In this document: positions 8,413-16,915 of the stretch, in pieces
Layout of the letters: each line of letters starts with the position of its first letter
How positions within the stretch are numbered: the stretch's first letter is position 1
Source of the DNA: an uncultured Pelagibacteraceae bacterium
GTDB taxonomy: Bacteria > Pseudomonadota > Alphaproteobacteria > Pelagibacterales > Pelagibacteraceae
Length of the DNA: 64,000 bases
Assembly (NCBI GenBank): GCA_902615445.1
Contig: CACMOQ010000006.1
Coordinates: 1 to 64,000 of the forward strand
Direction of reading: 5' to 3'
Made by a program: the position numbers and the translations under genes
Notes under the pieces: model-generated
Told to the model about the DNA's origin: nothing
Database searches by the model: none
Seen by the model: only the letters and a program-made list of their open reading frames with translations

Positions 8413-9749
8413 TGTTTAAAAAAATCTTAATCGCTAATCGTGGCGAGATTGCAGTAAGAATAATTAGAGCTTGTAAAGAATGGGGAATCTCTACAGTAGC
8501 AGTTCATTCAGACGTGGACAGGCAAAGTATGCACGTAAAATTAGCAGATGAAAGTGTTTGTATAGGATCTCATCAACCTGCAAACAGTTATTTAAATATT
8601 CCAGCTTTATTATCAGCCATCGAATTAACGAACGCGGAGGCAGTCCATCCAGGATATGGATTTTTATCCGAAAATGCTAATTTTGCTAAAATTTTAGAGG
8701 AGAATAAAATTAAATTTATTGGTGCATCCTCAAAACATATAGAAATGATGGGCGACAAAATTCAAGCCAAAAAAATAGCAAAAGAAAATGGATTACCAAT
8801 TATTGAAGGGTCAGAAGGAGGTATTAATGATATCACTGAAGCAAAGGCACTATGTAAAAAAATTGGGTTTCCTGTTTTAATTAAAGCAGCTGGTGGTGGT
8901 GGTGGAAAAGGTATGAAAATAGTAAAAAAAGAGGAAGAATTTGAAAGTCTTTTTTCAACAGCAAAATCAGAAGCAAAAAAATATTTTGGTAACGATCAAG
9001 TTTATATAGAAAAATTTTTTCAGAACCCAAGACATATAGAGGTACAAATTTTATCTGGAAAAAATAGAACAGTACATTTATATGAAAGAGATTGTTCAGT
9101 ACAAAGAAGACATCAAAAATTAATTGAGGAAACGCCCAGTCCAGTTTTAAATGATGAAATAAGAAAAGATCTTTTTGAAAAAACTGTGAATATGGTAAGC
9201 AAAATTGGTTATAGGGGTGCAGGCACAGTCGAATTTATTTATGAAGATGGGAAGTTTTACTTTTTAGAGATGAACACAAGAGTTCAAGTCGAACATCCTG
9301 TGACAGAAATGGTGACAGGTATAGATATTATTAAAGAACAAATATGGATTGCATTCTGTGGTGAAACAGCTCTTAAACAAAGTGATATTAATCCTAGAGG
9401 CCATGCAATAGAATGTAGAATAAACGCAGAGGACCCAAGCAAAAATTTTCAACCATCACCAGGAACCATTGGAATGTGTCATCAACCTTCTGGATTTAGA
9501 ACAAGGGTAGATGGAGCAATATTTCAAGGACTTAAAGTAACCCCTTATTACGATAGCATGGTTTGCAAACTTATTTGTCACGGTAGAAATAGAATTGAGG
9601 CAATTCAGAGAATGAATAGGTCTTTAGACGAGTTTGTAATCGAAGGCATTAAGACAACAATTCCTCTTCATAAAAAACTACTAAATCATAGTAAATTTTT
9701 AAAATCCGATTTTAATGTTAGTTGGCTCGATAATGAAAAAATAATTTAG
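8412..9749 (+). CDS. accC: Biotin carboxylase subunit of acetyl-CoA carboxylase
   Basis: ATP-dependent carboxylation of biotin on AccB, the first half of the acetyl-CoA carboxylase reaction. The 445-aa ATP-grasp protein starts FKKILIANRGEIAVRI, has the glycine-rich loop AAGGGGGKGMK near residue 160, the catalytic region FLEMNTRVQVEHPVTE and the C-terminal RVDGAIFQG. Full length and intact. The start overlaps the accB stop. The end overlaps the convergent DUF2155 gene by 4 nt, leaving no room for a conventional terminator hairpin. Confidence 0.98.
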   Translation: MFKKILIANRGEIAVRIIRACKEWGISTVAVHSDVDRQSMHVKLADESVCIGSHQPANSYLNIPALLSAIELTNAEAVHPGYGFLSENANFAKILEENKIKFIGASSKHIEMMGDKIQAKKIAKENGLPIIEGSEGGINDITEAKALCKKIGFPVLIKAAGGGGGKGMKIVKKEEEFESLFSTAKSEAKKYFGNDQVYIEKFFQNPRHIEVQILSGKNRTVHLYERDCSVQRRHQKLIEETPSPVLNDEIRKDLFEKTVNMVSKIGYRGAGTVEFIYEDGKFYFLEMNTRVQVEHPVTEMVTGIDIIKEQIWIAFCGETALKQSDINPRGHAIECRINAEDPSKNFQPSPGTIGMCHQPSGFRTRVDGAIFQGLKVTPYYDSMVCKLICHGRNRIEAIQRMNRSLDEFVIEGIKTTIPLHKKLLNHSKFLKSDFNVSWLDNEKII

Positions 9750-10153
9750 TTACATCCAGTTAGCCAAATATCATAAACGGGATGATCAAAAGGATTAATC
9801 GAGGGACTAGATGAGAACATCCAGCCATTAAAAACATATACTTCATCATTTTTTTTATTACTTAGGTCTTTTACTTGAACATAAGCAATAATTTCTGGAT
9901 CATCGTCAAATTCAGAATGTTTGCATTTTATACTTTTAATTTGTAAATCAGAATACTTAAAATTTACTCCATTAGTAAGATTTACCGAAATATTTTTTGA
10001 ACTAATTTTGTCTAGTATTTTAATTTTTGTATTTTTTTTAATAATCGTATCTCTATCTGAGGAAATTAGTTTTGGAGTAAATAAAAAAAAAACTAATAAA
10101 AAATAAATTAGAAAATTAACTTTTCCAAGTTTTGTATTTTTTTGAAATTTCAT
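9746..10153 (-). CDS. DUF2155 family secreted protein
   Basis: A 135-aa protein with an N-terminal hydrophobic segment (LIYFLLVFFLFTPKLISS, about residues 15-32) that looks like a signal peptide. It has the DUF2155 C-terminal signature VFNGWMFSSSPSINPFDHPVYDIWLTGC. Two cysteines remain after the signal (IKCKH and TGC) and could form a disulfide. The function of DUF2155 is unknown. In alphaproteobacteria it is usually next to the NDUFA12 homologue, as here. It overlaps that gene by 38 nt. The 4-nt convergent overlap with accC is at its end. Confidence 0.85.
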   Translation of the reverse strand: MKFQKNTKLGKVNFLIYFLLVFFLFTPKLISSDRDTIIKKNTKIKILDKISSKNISVNLTNGVNFKYSDLQIKSIKCKHSEFDDDPEIIAYVQVKDLSNKKNDEVYVFNGWMFSSSPSINPFDHPVYDIWLTGCN

Positions 10154-10475
10154 TATTATTTTTATTTGGATAATAAGCCTTTTTTGTTCCAGTTAAATTA
10201 GGCTGATGAGGTTTTTGCCAATTATGTTTATCAGGCTCTTGGTTATTTTGTAAGTTGTTTGGAGTATGATGTATCCATGAATACCATTCAACTGGAATTT
10301 TAGATGCATCAATTTCATCTGAATATATGACCCATCTTTTTCCTTTTTTATTTTCATAATATTTATTTCCAAAATTATCTTTACCTACAAGCTTTCCAGA
10401 AAAAATTGTTTGAATTCTTGTTCCAAAAGTATCTTGATTCCACCAGACGAAAATTTTTTTAAAAAATGTCAACAT
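10116..10475 (-). CDS. NDUFA12/B17.2-like complex I accessory subunit
   Basis: Homologue of the mitochondrial complex I accessory subunit NDUFA12, conserved in alphaproteobacteria. At 119 aa it shows the family pattern: FFKKIFVWWNQDTFGTRI, GKLVGKDNFGNKYYE, RWVIYSDEIDASKIPVEWYSWIHH and W.KPHQPNLTGT. No membrane segment is visible, so it probably binds the peripheral arm. The DUF2155 start lies within its 3' end, in keeping with a two-gene operon. It reads away from the NrdJ-C-like gene across a 112-bp spacer. Confidence 0.9.
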   Translation of the reverse strand: MLTFFKKIFVWWNQDTFGTRIQTIFSGKLVGKDNFGNKYYENKKGKRWVIYSDEIDASKIPVEWYSWIHHTPNNLQNNQEPDKHNWQKPHQPNLTGTKKAYYPNKNNNEISKKYKTWKS

Positions 10476-10587
10476 ATAAAATTAATAATGTTCAATTCAA
10501 AATTGTATAAAATAAATTAGACTAAAATTTGATTTTGTATATAAATAATTTGATTCAATTCAAAATAAATTAATAAATTGAGGTCAA
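10476..10587. promoter_or_regulatory. Divergent spacer with a 13-nt direct repeat
   Basis: A/T-only-looking spacer between the NDUFA12 and NrdJ-C-like genes. The 13-mer TTCAATTCAAAAT occurs twice in the same orientation, at 10491-10503 and 10554-10566, one copy near each gene. A GAGG Shine-Dalgarno lies 5 nt before the ATG at 10588. The repeats could be operator copies or chance in such AT-rich sequence. No clear -10/-35 pair was fixed. Confidence 0.35.
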
Positions 10588-11409
10588 ATGGCAAAATATC
10601 TAGTCGAAACTTACTATACATGTACGTTTAAAGTTAATCATTATTTAGACAATATAAACGAAGCTGAGTTAAAAAATCTTGAAAAGAGAGATGATGGAAA
10701 ATTTGAAGTCTTGGATGTAAAGCTCGATAATAGAAAAACAAAAAATTTAGATCCAAAAAATAATAAAATTCTTGATAATCAAGTTGAGATTTCTCCAAAT
10801 AGTCAAAAGAACGAAAAGAATAATTTAGAAAATATTATTAAATCAAAAAAAACAAGTTTAGAAAATAATGGCAAGAGATTTAGTATGCCAGATAGAAGAA
10901 AAGGGTATATACAGAAAGCTACAATTGGTGACCATAAAGTTTATTTACATACTGGAGAATATGAGGATGGTAAAATTGGAGAAATTTTTATTGATACAAG
11001 TAAAGAAGGAGAGTTGGTTAAAGCATTGATGAATAATTTTGCTATAGCAGTCTCTTTAGGTCTCCAATATGGAGTTCCATTAGATGAATTTATAAGTGCG
11101 TTTGTAGGTACAAAGTTTGAGCCTTCTGGAAAAGTTCACGGTAATGATAGGATATTGACCGCTTCATCTATTTTAGATTATATTTTTAGGGAACTAGCTA
11201 TTTCTTATCAAAACCGCGAAGATCTTGCCCATACACCTGCGATTGGAACTTCAGATAATTCCTTGTTAAGTGAGCAAAACTTAGATGACCAAAATAATTT
11301 TTTGAAAATTGTTAAAGACATAACTAGCAAAGGTTTTGTTAGAAACAATTATAAAAAAAATTTAGTAGATCTGTCTGATGTTAAAATTAGTCTAAAAGGA
11401 AAAAAATAA
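10588..11409 (+). CDS. Orphan protein with class II ribonucleotide reductase (NrdJ) C-terminal-like domain
   Basis: 273 aa. Residues about 93-215 closely follow the last part of alphaproteobacterial B12-dependent ribonucleotide reductase (the TSCPD-type region): [48 protein letters not shown] and [12 protein letters not shown]. None of the reductase catalytic core is present, and no redox Cys pair is visible at the C-terminus. The only cysteine I see is in YYTCTFK near residue 12. The N-terminal 50 residues ([19 protein letters not shown]) are separate, followed by an Asn/Lys-rich linker. A good SD (GAGG, 5 nt spacing) supports the start. It may be a nucleic-acid or nucleotide-binding relic that has been put to a new use. 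The function is unknown. It ends one base before convergent aspS. Confidence 0.75.
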   Translation: MAKYLVETYYTCTFKVNHYLDNINEAELKNLEKRDDGKFEVLDVKLDNRKTKNLDPKNNKILDNQVEISPNSQKNEKNNLENIIKSKKTSLENNGKRFSMPDRRKGYIQKATIGDHKVYLHTGEYEDGKIGEIFIDTSKEGELVKALMNNFAIAVSLGLQYGVPLDEFISAFVGTKFEPSGKVHGNDRILTASSILDYIFRELAISYQNREDLAHTPAIGTSDNSLLSEQNLDDQNNFLKIVKDITSKGFVRNNYKKNLVDLSDVKISLKGKK

Positions 11410-11410
11410 A

Positions 11411-13189
11411 TCATTTTTTTAACTTTAAAGATAAGTTTAGATCTTTCAACTGGTTTTCGCTTATATCTGATGGGGCATTCATCATCAAATCTTGAGCATT
11501 TTGATTCATTGGAAACATTGTTACTTCCCTTATGTTTTTTTCATTGGCTAAGAGCATAACAATTCTATCAATTCCAGGGGCTATTCCTCCATGAGGTGGT
11601 GCACCGTAACTTAAGGCATTTATCATACCACTAAATTTCTCATTCACTTCCTTTTTATTATATCCTGCAATCGAAAAGAGTTTATACATCAATTCTGGTA
11701 TATGATTTCTTATGGCTCCAGATGAAAGTTCTATACCATTACAGACAATATCATATTGATATGCAAGAATATCTAATGGCTTTTCAAAATTTATTTGATT
11801 TAGATCTCCCTGTGGCATCGAAAATGGATTATGACTGAATTTGATCTTATTACTTACTTCATCTTTTTCATACATTGGATAATCAACTATCCAGCAGAAA
11901 GCAAAAGTATTTTCGTCAATCAATTCTAAATTTTCAGCAAGTTTATCTCTTGCTAAGGAGGTGATCTTTTCTACTTCAGTTTTTTTTTCACATGCTAAAA
12001 AAATGCTATCACCTATTTTTGCTTTAGTTTTTTTCATTATCTCCTCTAAAGCCTCTTTAGAAAAAAATTTTCCAATTGGTCCTTTTGCTGAAATTCCCTC
12101 TTCAAAAGTAAAATAGGCTAGTCCGGAAGCGCCTTGTTCTTTTGCCCATTTATCAATACTGTCAAAAAAACTTCTCGGTTTATTTTTCGTATTTTTAGTG
12201 ACAATACATCTTACTTTTGATCCAGATTTCACTAGTTTTTTGAATAAGTCAAAAGATATATCATCTCTCATAAAAATTTCAGTAATGTCATTAATAATTA
12301 ATGGATTTCTTAAATCAGGTTTATCACTACCATATTTTAATAATGCATCAGAGTATGAAATTTTAGGAAACTTATCTGCTATAATTTTTTTGTTAGAAAA
12401 TTTTTTAAAAGTATTAATTAATAATTTCTCGACTACGTTGAAAACATCTTGTTGTTCAACAAATGACATTTCTAAGTCTAATTGATAAAACTCCCCAGGA
12501 CTACGGTCGGCTCGTGCATCTTCATCTCTAAAACATGGAGCAATTTGAAAATATCTGTCAAAACCTGAAACCATTATTAATTGTTTAAATTGTTGTGGAG
12601 CTTGTGGAAGAGCATAAAATTTTCCTGGATTTAATCTACTCGGTACTAGAAAGTCTCTTGCACCTTCTGGACTTGATGAAGTTAAAATTGGTGTTTGAAA
12701 TTCTAAAAAACCCATTTTATTCATTTCATTTCTTATAAATGAAATTACATTAGACCTAAGTAAAATATTTTCATGAATTTTTTTTCTTCTTAAGTCTAAA
12801 AAACGATATTTTAGTCTTATCTCTTCAGCATATTCTTGATCACTAAAAACAGGTAATGGTAGCTCTTTGCATTTACCTAAAATCTCATAATTTTTTATAG
12901 ACACTTCTATTTCACCTGTATCAATTTCTTTATTAATCGTCTCACTCGACCTATCGATTACATTTCCATTTATCCTAATCACAGTTTCTAATTGAATTTT
13001 TTCAAGATCATTAAATTGGGGATTTTTTTTATCAATTATGCACTGAGTAATTCCATAATTATCTCTTAAATCTATAAAAAGTAAATTACCGTGATCACGC
13101 TTTTTGTTAATCCAACCTGACAGTAAAACTTCATTACCTACATCTTTTTTTCTTAAAGCATTACAATTATGACTTCTGTACTTATTCAA
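11411..13189 (-). CDS. aspS: Aspartyl-tRNA synthetase
   Basis: Class II synthetase charging tRNA-Asp (possibly also tRNA-Asn if gatCAB is present elsewhere). 592 aa with an N-terminal OB anticodon-binding fold (VLLSGWINKKRDHGNLLFIDLRD), motif 2 (FRDEDARADRSPGEFYQLD), the bacterial GAD insert in the middle, and motif 3 (GIAPGIDRIVMLL). Length is normal for the bacterial type with the GAD domain. It begins immediately after the Hda-like gene stop, at a spacing of zero, so the order Hda to aspS on the minus strand suggests co-transcription. Confidence 0.97.
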   Translation of the reverse strand: MNKYRSHNCNALRKKDVGNEVLLSGWINKKRDHGNLLFIDLRDNYGITQCIIDKKNPQFNDLEKIQLETVIRINGNVIDRSSETINKEIDTGEIEVSIKNYEILGKCKELPLPVFSDQEYAEEIRLKYRFLDLRRKKIHENILLRSNVISFIRNEMNKMGFLEFQTPILTSSSPEGARDFLVPSRLNPGKFYALPQAPQQFKQLIMVSGFDRYFQIAPCFRDEDARADRSPGEFYQLDLEMSFVEQQDVFNVVEKLLINTFKKFSNKKIIADKFPKISYSDALLKYGSDKPDLRNPLIINDITEIFMRDDISFDLFKKLVKSGSKVRCIVTKNTKNKPRSFFDSIDKWAKEQGASGLAYFTFEEGISAKGPIGKFFSKEALEEIMKKTKAKIGDSIFLACEKKTEVEKITSLARDKLAENLELIDENTFAFCWIVDYPMYEKDEVSNKIKFSHNPFSMPQGDLNQINFEKPLDILAYQYDIVCNGIELSSGAIRNHIPELMYKLFSIAGYNKKEVNEKFSGMINALSYGAPPHGGIAPGIDRIVMLLANEKNIREVTMFPMNQNAQDLMMNAPSDISENQLKDLNLSLKLKK

Positions 13190-13852
13190 TTAATCCTCAA
13201 GTGCCTGTTTTATAATCTTAAAATCAATAGACTTTTTTTTTTTTAAACTTAATTCGTCAATTTTATATATGAAATCCGATATATTACTATAGGATCTATC
13301 TATTCTTTTTATTATGTAGTCAATTAATTTTTTATCAATAGATATTTGTCTATCAGATAAATTTTTTAGTAGTAAAGCAAAAATTAAATCATCATCAGGA
13401 TTTTCAATATTTGCAAGAGTAAAATTTTTTGATCTTGATTTCAAATCAGAAAGTATAAAATCTAACTTAACAATGGACACATCAGATGTTACTATTAAAT
13501 TTTTATCCTCAACCTCAACAATATTAATTAAACTATAAAACAATTTTTCATTTATATTTAATGTTAAATCTTCTAAAATAATATTTTTATAAAACTTTAT
13601 TTTTTTTAAAAAATCGTCATTTAATTTATTTGAATCAATCTTAAGACCTTTATTTTTTTCTAAAAAAATATTTATAAGATGAGATTTACCACAAAATTTT
13701 TCGCCGATGATATTAAGAAATTTTTCATTTTTTTTTGACCAATTATTTATTAAATTAAAGACGTTCATATTGCTTTTCGAAACGTAAAAATCTAAGTTTT
13801 TAAAATTTTGATCATAATCAAAATTTAAAATTAATTGATTGAGATTGTTCAT
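13190..13852 (-). CDS. hdaA: Hda/DnaA-like AAA+ regulator of replication initiation
   Basis: About 220 aa. It starts with NLNQLILNFDYDQNFKNLDFYVS, typical of Hda/DnaA domain III, and has a Walker A motif (GEKFCGKSHLIN). It ends after the AAA+ lid with no DNA-binding domain IV, as in Hda and HdaA. Hda-type proteins act with the sliding clamp to promote ATP hydrolysis by DnaA. The track starts at 13864. I prefer the ATG at 13852-13850 because it forms an ATGA overlap with the upstream DUF2066 stop (TGA at 13851-13849). The divergence is high, so the clamp-binding motif is only suggested by the N-terminal QLILNF. Confidence 0.83.
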   Translation of the reverse strand: MNNLNQLILNFDYDQNFKNLDFYVSKSNMNVFNLINNWSKKNEKFLNIIGEKFCGKSHLINIFLEKNKGLKIDSNKLNDDFLKKIKFYKNIILEDLTLNINEKLFYSLINIVEVEDKNLIVTSDVSIVKLDFILSDLKSRSKNFTLANIENPDDDLIFALLLKNLSDRQISIDKKLIDYIIKRIDRSYSNISDFIYKIDELSLKKKKSIDFKIIKQALED

Positions 13853-14916
13853 TTTAAAATCCAAATCTTATTTTTAATATCTAAATCATATCCTAACATT
13901 TGCATTTCATTAATAAATGCTTGAGGGTTTCCGTTAAAGATTATTTTATAATAGATTTTAATATTATCTAACTTTGTCACATTAAAAGAGGATATCAAAT
14001 CGAATTTATCTATTGTTTTTTCAAAATCTTCAATTTTTTTGTCTTTAGAAATATCAATAGCAATTGTCAAAGGTAGTTTAATTGAGGTATTAATTTGATT
14101 TTCTCTTTTCCAATAATCCTCATAAAGCAATTTTAATTCCTCGATAGTTTTTTGTACATCTTTTTCATTAAAGTTTTTAAAAACTTTATTATCCAAGACC
14201 ATTTTATCGGATAATTTTATCTTAGATAAAACTTTTAAATCATTATCATTTTTATATATCAAAGAAATTATATAATCATCTAAAAAATATTTATTTATTA
14301 TTTCTTTAAAGTCATAATCCTCTAAATATTCATAATTTGATTTTATTATTTGAATATCATCTAAATCATCTGTTGGTAACACATAAATTAATTGATTTTG
14401 ATTATTATTTAAACCAAACCAATTTTGATAAAATATATTTTCAGAAAATAAAATGATATTCTTTTTATCCTCTTCAATTATAACTGGAATAAATAAAACT
14501 TTTTTTTTTTTGGGTTGAGAAGGAAAAATATTTTTTTTTTATAAAAAAGAAAAAATTTTTTTTTTATTAAATGAAACATCTAAATTAACATAATAGATAT
14601 TATCAATAAATTTTTCCTCTTTAATTGAGAAATTATCTATCATAGTTTTAATATCAATAAGAGATAAGTCTTTTAACTTAAATTGATCCTTTGATTTTGT
14701 AATATTAAAAATTAATTGTCGATAAGCAATTTTAAAGCCTTCGTTTAATACATCTGTTTTCTGGAAATCCATATTAAATTTCTTTGAAATTTCAATATTT
14801 TTTATATCAAAGCTTTTGGCGTGAGAAAAAGTTGTGGAAAAAAAAATTTTTAATAAAGCTAATATTAATATAATCAGATATAACGTTGATTTAATTGATA
14901 AGACTTTATTTTTCAT
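13849..14916 (-). pseudogene. DUF2066 family secreted protein, interrupted by one in-frame TAA
   Basis: The track gives two ORFs, 14539..14916 (125 aa) and 13849..14382 (177 aa, opened at a GTG). Both are in the same frame. I translated the bridge 14538-14383 and it is fully open (KKNIFPSQPKKKKVLFIPVI... NQNQLIYVLPTDD). This is therefore one 354-aa-equivalent gene cut by a single TAA at 14541-14539. The N-terminus has a signal-like hydrophobic segment (LYLIILILALLKIFFS). The protein family usually sits beside hda and purM in alphaproteobacteria, as here. After the stop, 229 codons remain open, so the lesion is recent, is bypassed, or is a sequence error. Three A-runs (A10, A10, A12) surround the stop. 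The family function is unknown. Confidence 0.8.
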
Positions 14917-14930
14917 ATTTGTAAATTTTA

Positions 14931-15959
14931 ATGAGTAAAAAAAATCTAACCTATAAAAAAAGTGGAGTAAACATTTCGGTTGCTGATAAATTTGTAAAAT
15001 TCATATCATCAATAAATGCAAAAGATAAAGGCAAAAAAAAGTTCTCTAATATTGGTGGATTTGGATCGATCACAAATATTCCTAAAAATTTTAAGAAACC
15101 TAAGATAGTTGCTTGCACAGATGGTGTTGGGACTAAATTAGAAATAGCCAATTTACTCAACAAATTTGATACTATTGGTATCGACTTAGTTGCAATGAGT
15201 GTAAATGATCTTATCGTGCAAGGGGCAAAACCACTTATTTTTCTGGATTATATATCTATTAATAAAATTACTATTCAAAAATTAAAATCGATCATTAAAG
15301 GTATCTACACAGGATGTAAAATTTCTAATTGTGAATTAGTAGGTGGTGAAACCGCCGAGATGCCAGACACATTTGAACAAGATAAATTCGATATCGCTGG
15401 ATTTGCAGTCGGACTAGTTGATGAAAAAAAAATTTTGAATAAAAATAGAATTAAGAAAAATGATTTAGTTTTAGCAATACCCTCTAGTGGCCTTCATTCA
15501 AATGGTTATTCACTTGTAAGATATATATTAAAAAAAAATAAAATAAACTTAAAAAAAAATATTAGATTAAAAAAACATTTGCTTGAACCAACAAAAATTT
15601 ATGTAAAAGAAGTTCTGAAACTTAATAATAAAGGTTTGATAAACGGGTGTGCAAATATTACAGGAGGTGGCCTGGTCGATAATTTAATGAGAGTTATTCC
15701 TAATAACCGAAATATTGAAATTGATTTAAGTAAAATAACAACACATGAAATTTTTAAATGGATAAAAAAAAATAATGTTTCTAATAAAGAAATGCTTAAA
15801 ACATTTAATTGCGGTGTTGGCTTTTGTTTAATAATCAATCCAAAAAACTTAGAAAAAGTTAAAAGTTTTTTTACAAAAAAATATAAACCATACGTTATAG
15901 GGTCGGTCACAAAAGGACTTAATAAAGTAAAACTAAATGGCTCTATTAACTGGAAATAA
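14931..15959 (+). CDS. purM: Phosphoribosylformylglycinamidine cyclo-ligase (AIR synthetase)
   Basis: Fifth step of de novo purine synthesis: FGAM plus ATP to AIR. 342 aa, with YKKSGVNISVADKFVK, VACTDGVGTKLEIA, GIDLVAMSVNDLIVQGAKPLIFLDY and GGETAEMPDTF, all normal for the family. Its ATG is only 14 bp from the divergent DUF2066 start. The purN start lies 23 nt inside its 3' end, so the pair is translationally coupled. The C-terminal half is unusually rich in Lys/Asn, reflecting the base composition rather than degeneration. Confidence 0.97.
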   Translation: MSKKNLTYKKSGVNISVADKFVKFISSINAKDKGKKKFSNIGGFGSITNIPKNFKKPKIVACTDGVGTKLEIANLLNKFDTIGIDLVAMSVNDLIVQGAKPLIFLDYISINKITIQKLKSIIKGIYTGCKISNCELVGGETAEMPDTFEQDKFDIAGFAVGLVDEKKILNKNRIKKNDLVLAIPSSGLHSNGYSLVRYILKKNKINLKKNIRLKKHLLEPTKIYVKEVLKLNNKGLINGCANITGGGLVDNLMRVIPNNRNIEIDLSKITTHEIFKWIKKNNVSNKEMLKTFNCGVGFCLIINPKNLEKVKSFFTKKYKPYVIGSVTKGLNKVKLNGSINWK

Positions 15960-16515
15960 AAAAATTAAAACTGCAGTTTTTATTTCTGGAACGGGAAGTA
16001 ATTTAAAAAATCTTATACAATTTTCAAAAACAAAAAAATCACCAATCTTGATAGACCTAATAATTTCTAACAATTTTAAGTCAAAAGGATTAAGGTTTGC
16101 AAAAATATTCAAAATAAAAAAAAAAATTTTAACATTTAAAAAAAAAACGGATGAAAAAAAATTAATTAGAGTCTTAAAAGAAGAAAAAATTAATTTAATC
16201 TGTCTTGCTGGTTTTATGAAAATTTTATCAAGAAATTTTATCAAAAGCTTTAAAGGTAAAATATTGAATATTCACCCTTCTCTTTTACCAAATTATAAAG
16301 GTCTAAATACACACACAAGAGTATTAATAAATAAAGAAAAATATACTGGGTGCACAGTACATTTCGTTTCACCAAAGTTAGATAATGGAAAGATAATAAT
16401 TCAAAAGAAGATCAAGATTAAAAAAAACGATACACCAAAAAAACTTGCTAAAAGAGTTTTAATTGAGGAACATAAGCTTTACCCAAAAGCAATATTAAAA
16501 ATATTTAATCTTTAA
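15937..16515 (+). CDS. purN: Phosphoribosylglycinamide formyltransferase (GART)
   Basis: Transfers a formyl group from 10-formyl-THF to GAR in purine synthesis. 192 aa with TAVFISGTGSNLKNLIQ (phosphate-binding loop), LAGFMKILS, the catalytic Asn/His region NIHPSLLPNYKGLNTHTRV, and SPKLDNGKII. The ATG at 15937 lies inside purM (23-nt overlap) and gives a short leader MALLTGNKK before the first strand. No better start is visible. It ends 11 nt inside convergent ndk. Confidence 0.96.
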   Translation: MALLTGNKKIKTAVFISGTGSNLKNLIQFSKTKKSPILIDLIISNNFKSKGLRFAKIFKIKKKILTFKKKTDEKKLIRVLKEEKINLICLAGFMKILSRNFIKSFKGKILNIHPSLLPNYKGLNTHTRVLINKEKYTGCTVHFVSPKLDNGKIIIQKKIKIKKNDTPKKLAKRVLIEEHKLYPKAILKIFNL

Positions 16516-16915
16516 AAAAAAAGTCTATTTCAATTTTTGCATTCTCAACACTATCAGAGCCATGAACTGAATTTTTATCAATAGAAATACCGTATTTTTT
16601 TCTGATAGTCCCTTCAGCTGCATCTTTTGGGTTGGTTGCCCCCATCAATTCTCTATTATCTAAAACTGCGTTTTCTTTTTCAAGCACCATAGCAACGATA
16701 GGTCCGGATGATAAATAAGTGCATAAATCGTCAAAAAATGCCTTAGTTTCATGCACTTTATAAAATTTTTCCGCTTCAGATTTCTCTATTTGAATTTTTT
16801 TTTCCTTTTTAATTAAAAAACCTTTGCTTTTAAAAATTTCTTTAATTTCACTATCTAAATTTCTTTCTACTGCGTCTGGTTTTATGATAGATAATGTCTC
16901 CTCTAAATTATTCAT
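16505..16915 (-). CDS. ndk: Nucleoside diphosphate kinase
   Basis: Equilibrates nucleoside di- and triphosphates through a phospho-histidine. The sequence has TLSIIKPDAVERN at the start, GPIVAMVLEKENAV, the region MGATNPKDAAEGTIRKKYG, and the catalytic His in KNSVHGSDS. The track's start at 16927 is a TTG. The ATG at 16915-16913 is preferred because it has GAGGA about 5 nt upstream and gives 136 aa, the normal size. It overlaps the pepA stop by 8 nt, so the two genes form a pepA-ndk operon. Confidence 0.95.
   Translation of the reverse strand: MNNLEETLSIIKPDAVERNLDSEIKEIFKSKGFLIKKEKKIQIEKSEAEKFYKVHETKAFFDDLCTYLSSGPIVAMVLEKENAVLDNRELMGATNPKDAAEGTIRKKYGISIDKNSVHGSDSVENAKIEIDFFFKD

Noticed and set aside
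12198-12485. 95-aa plus-strand ORF
   Set aside because: Antisense to aspS. No start signal or domain.
13849-14382. Independent 177-aa gene starting at GTG 14382
   Set aside because: The same frame continues open upstream to the TAA at 14541 and is joined to the signal-bearing N-terminal half, so it is the 3' part of one DUF2066 gene.
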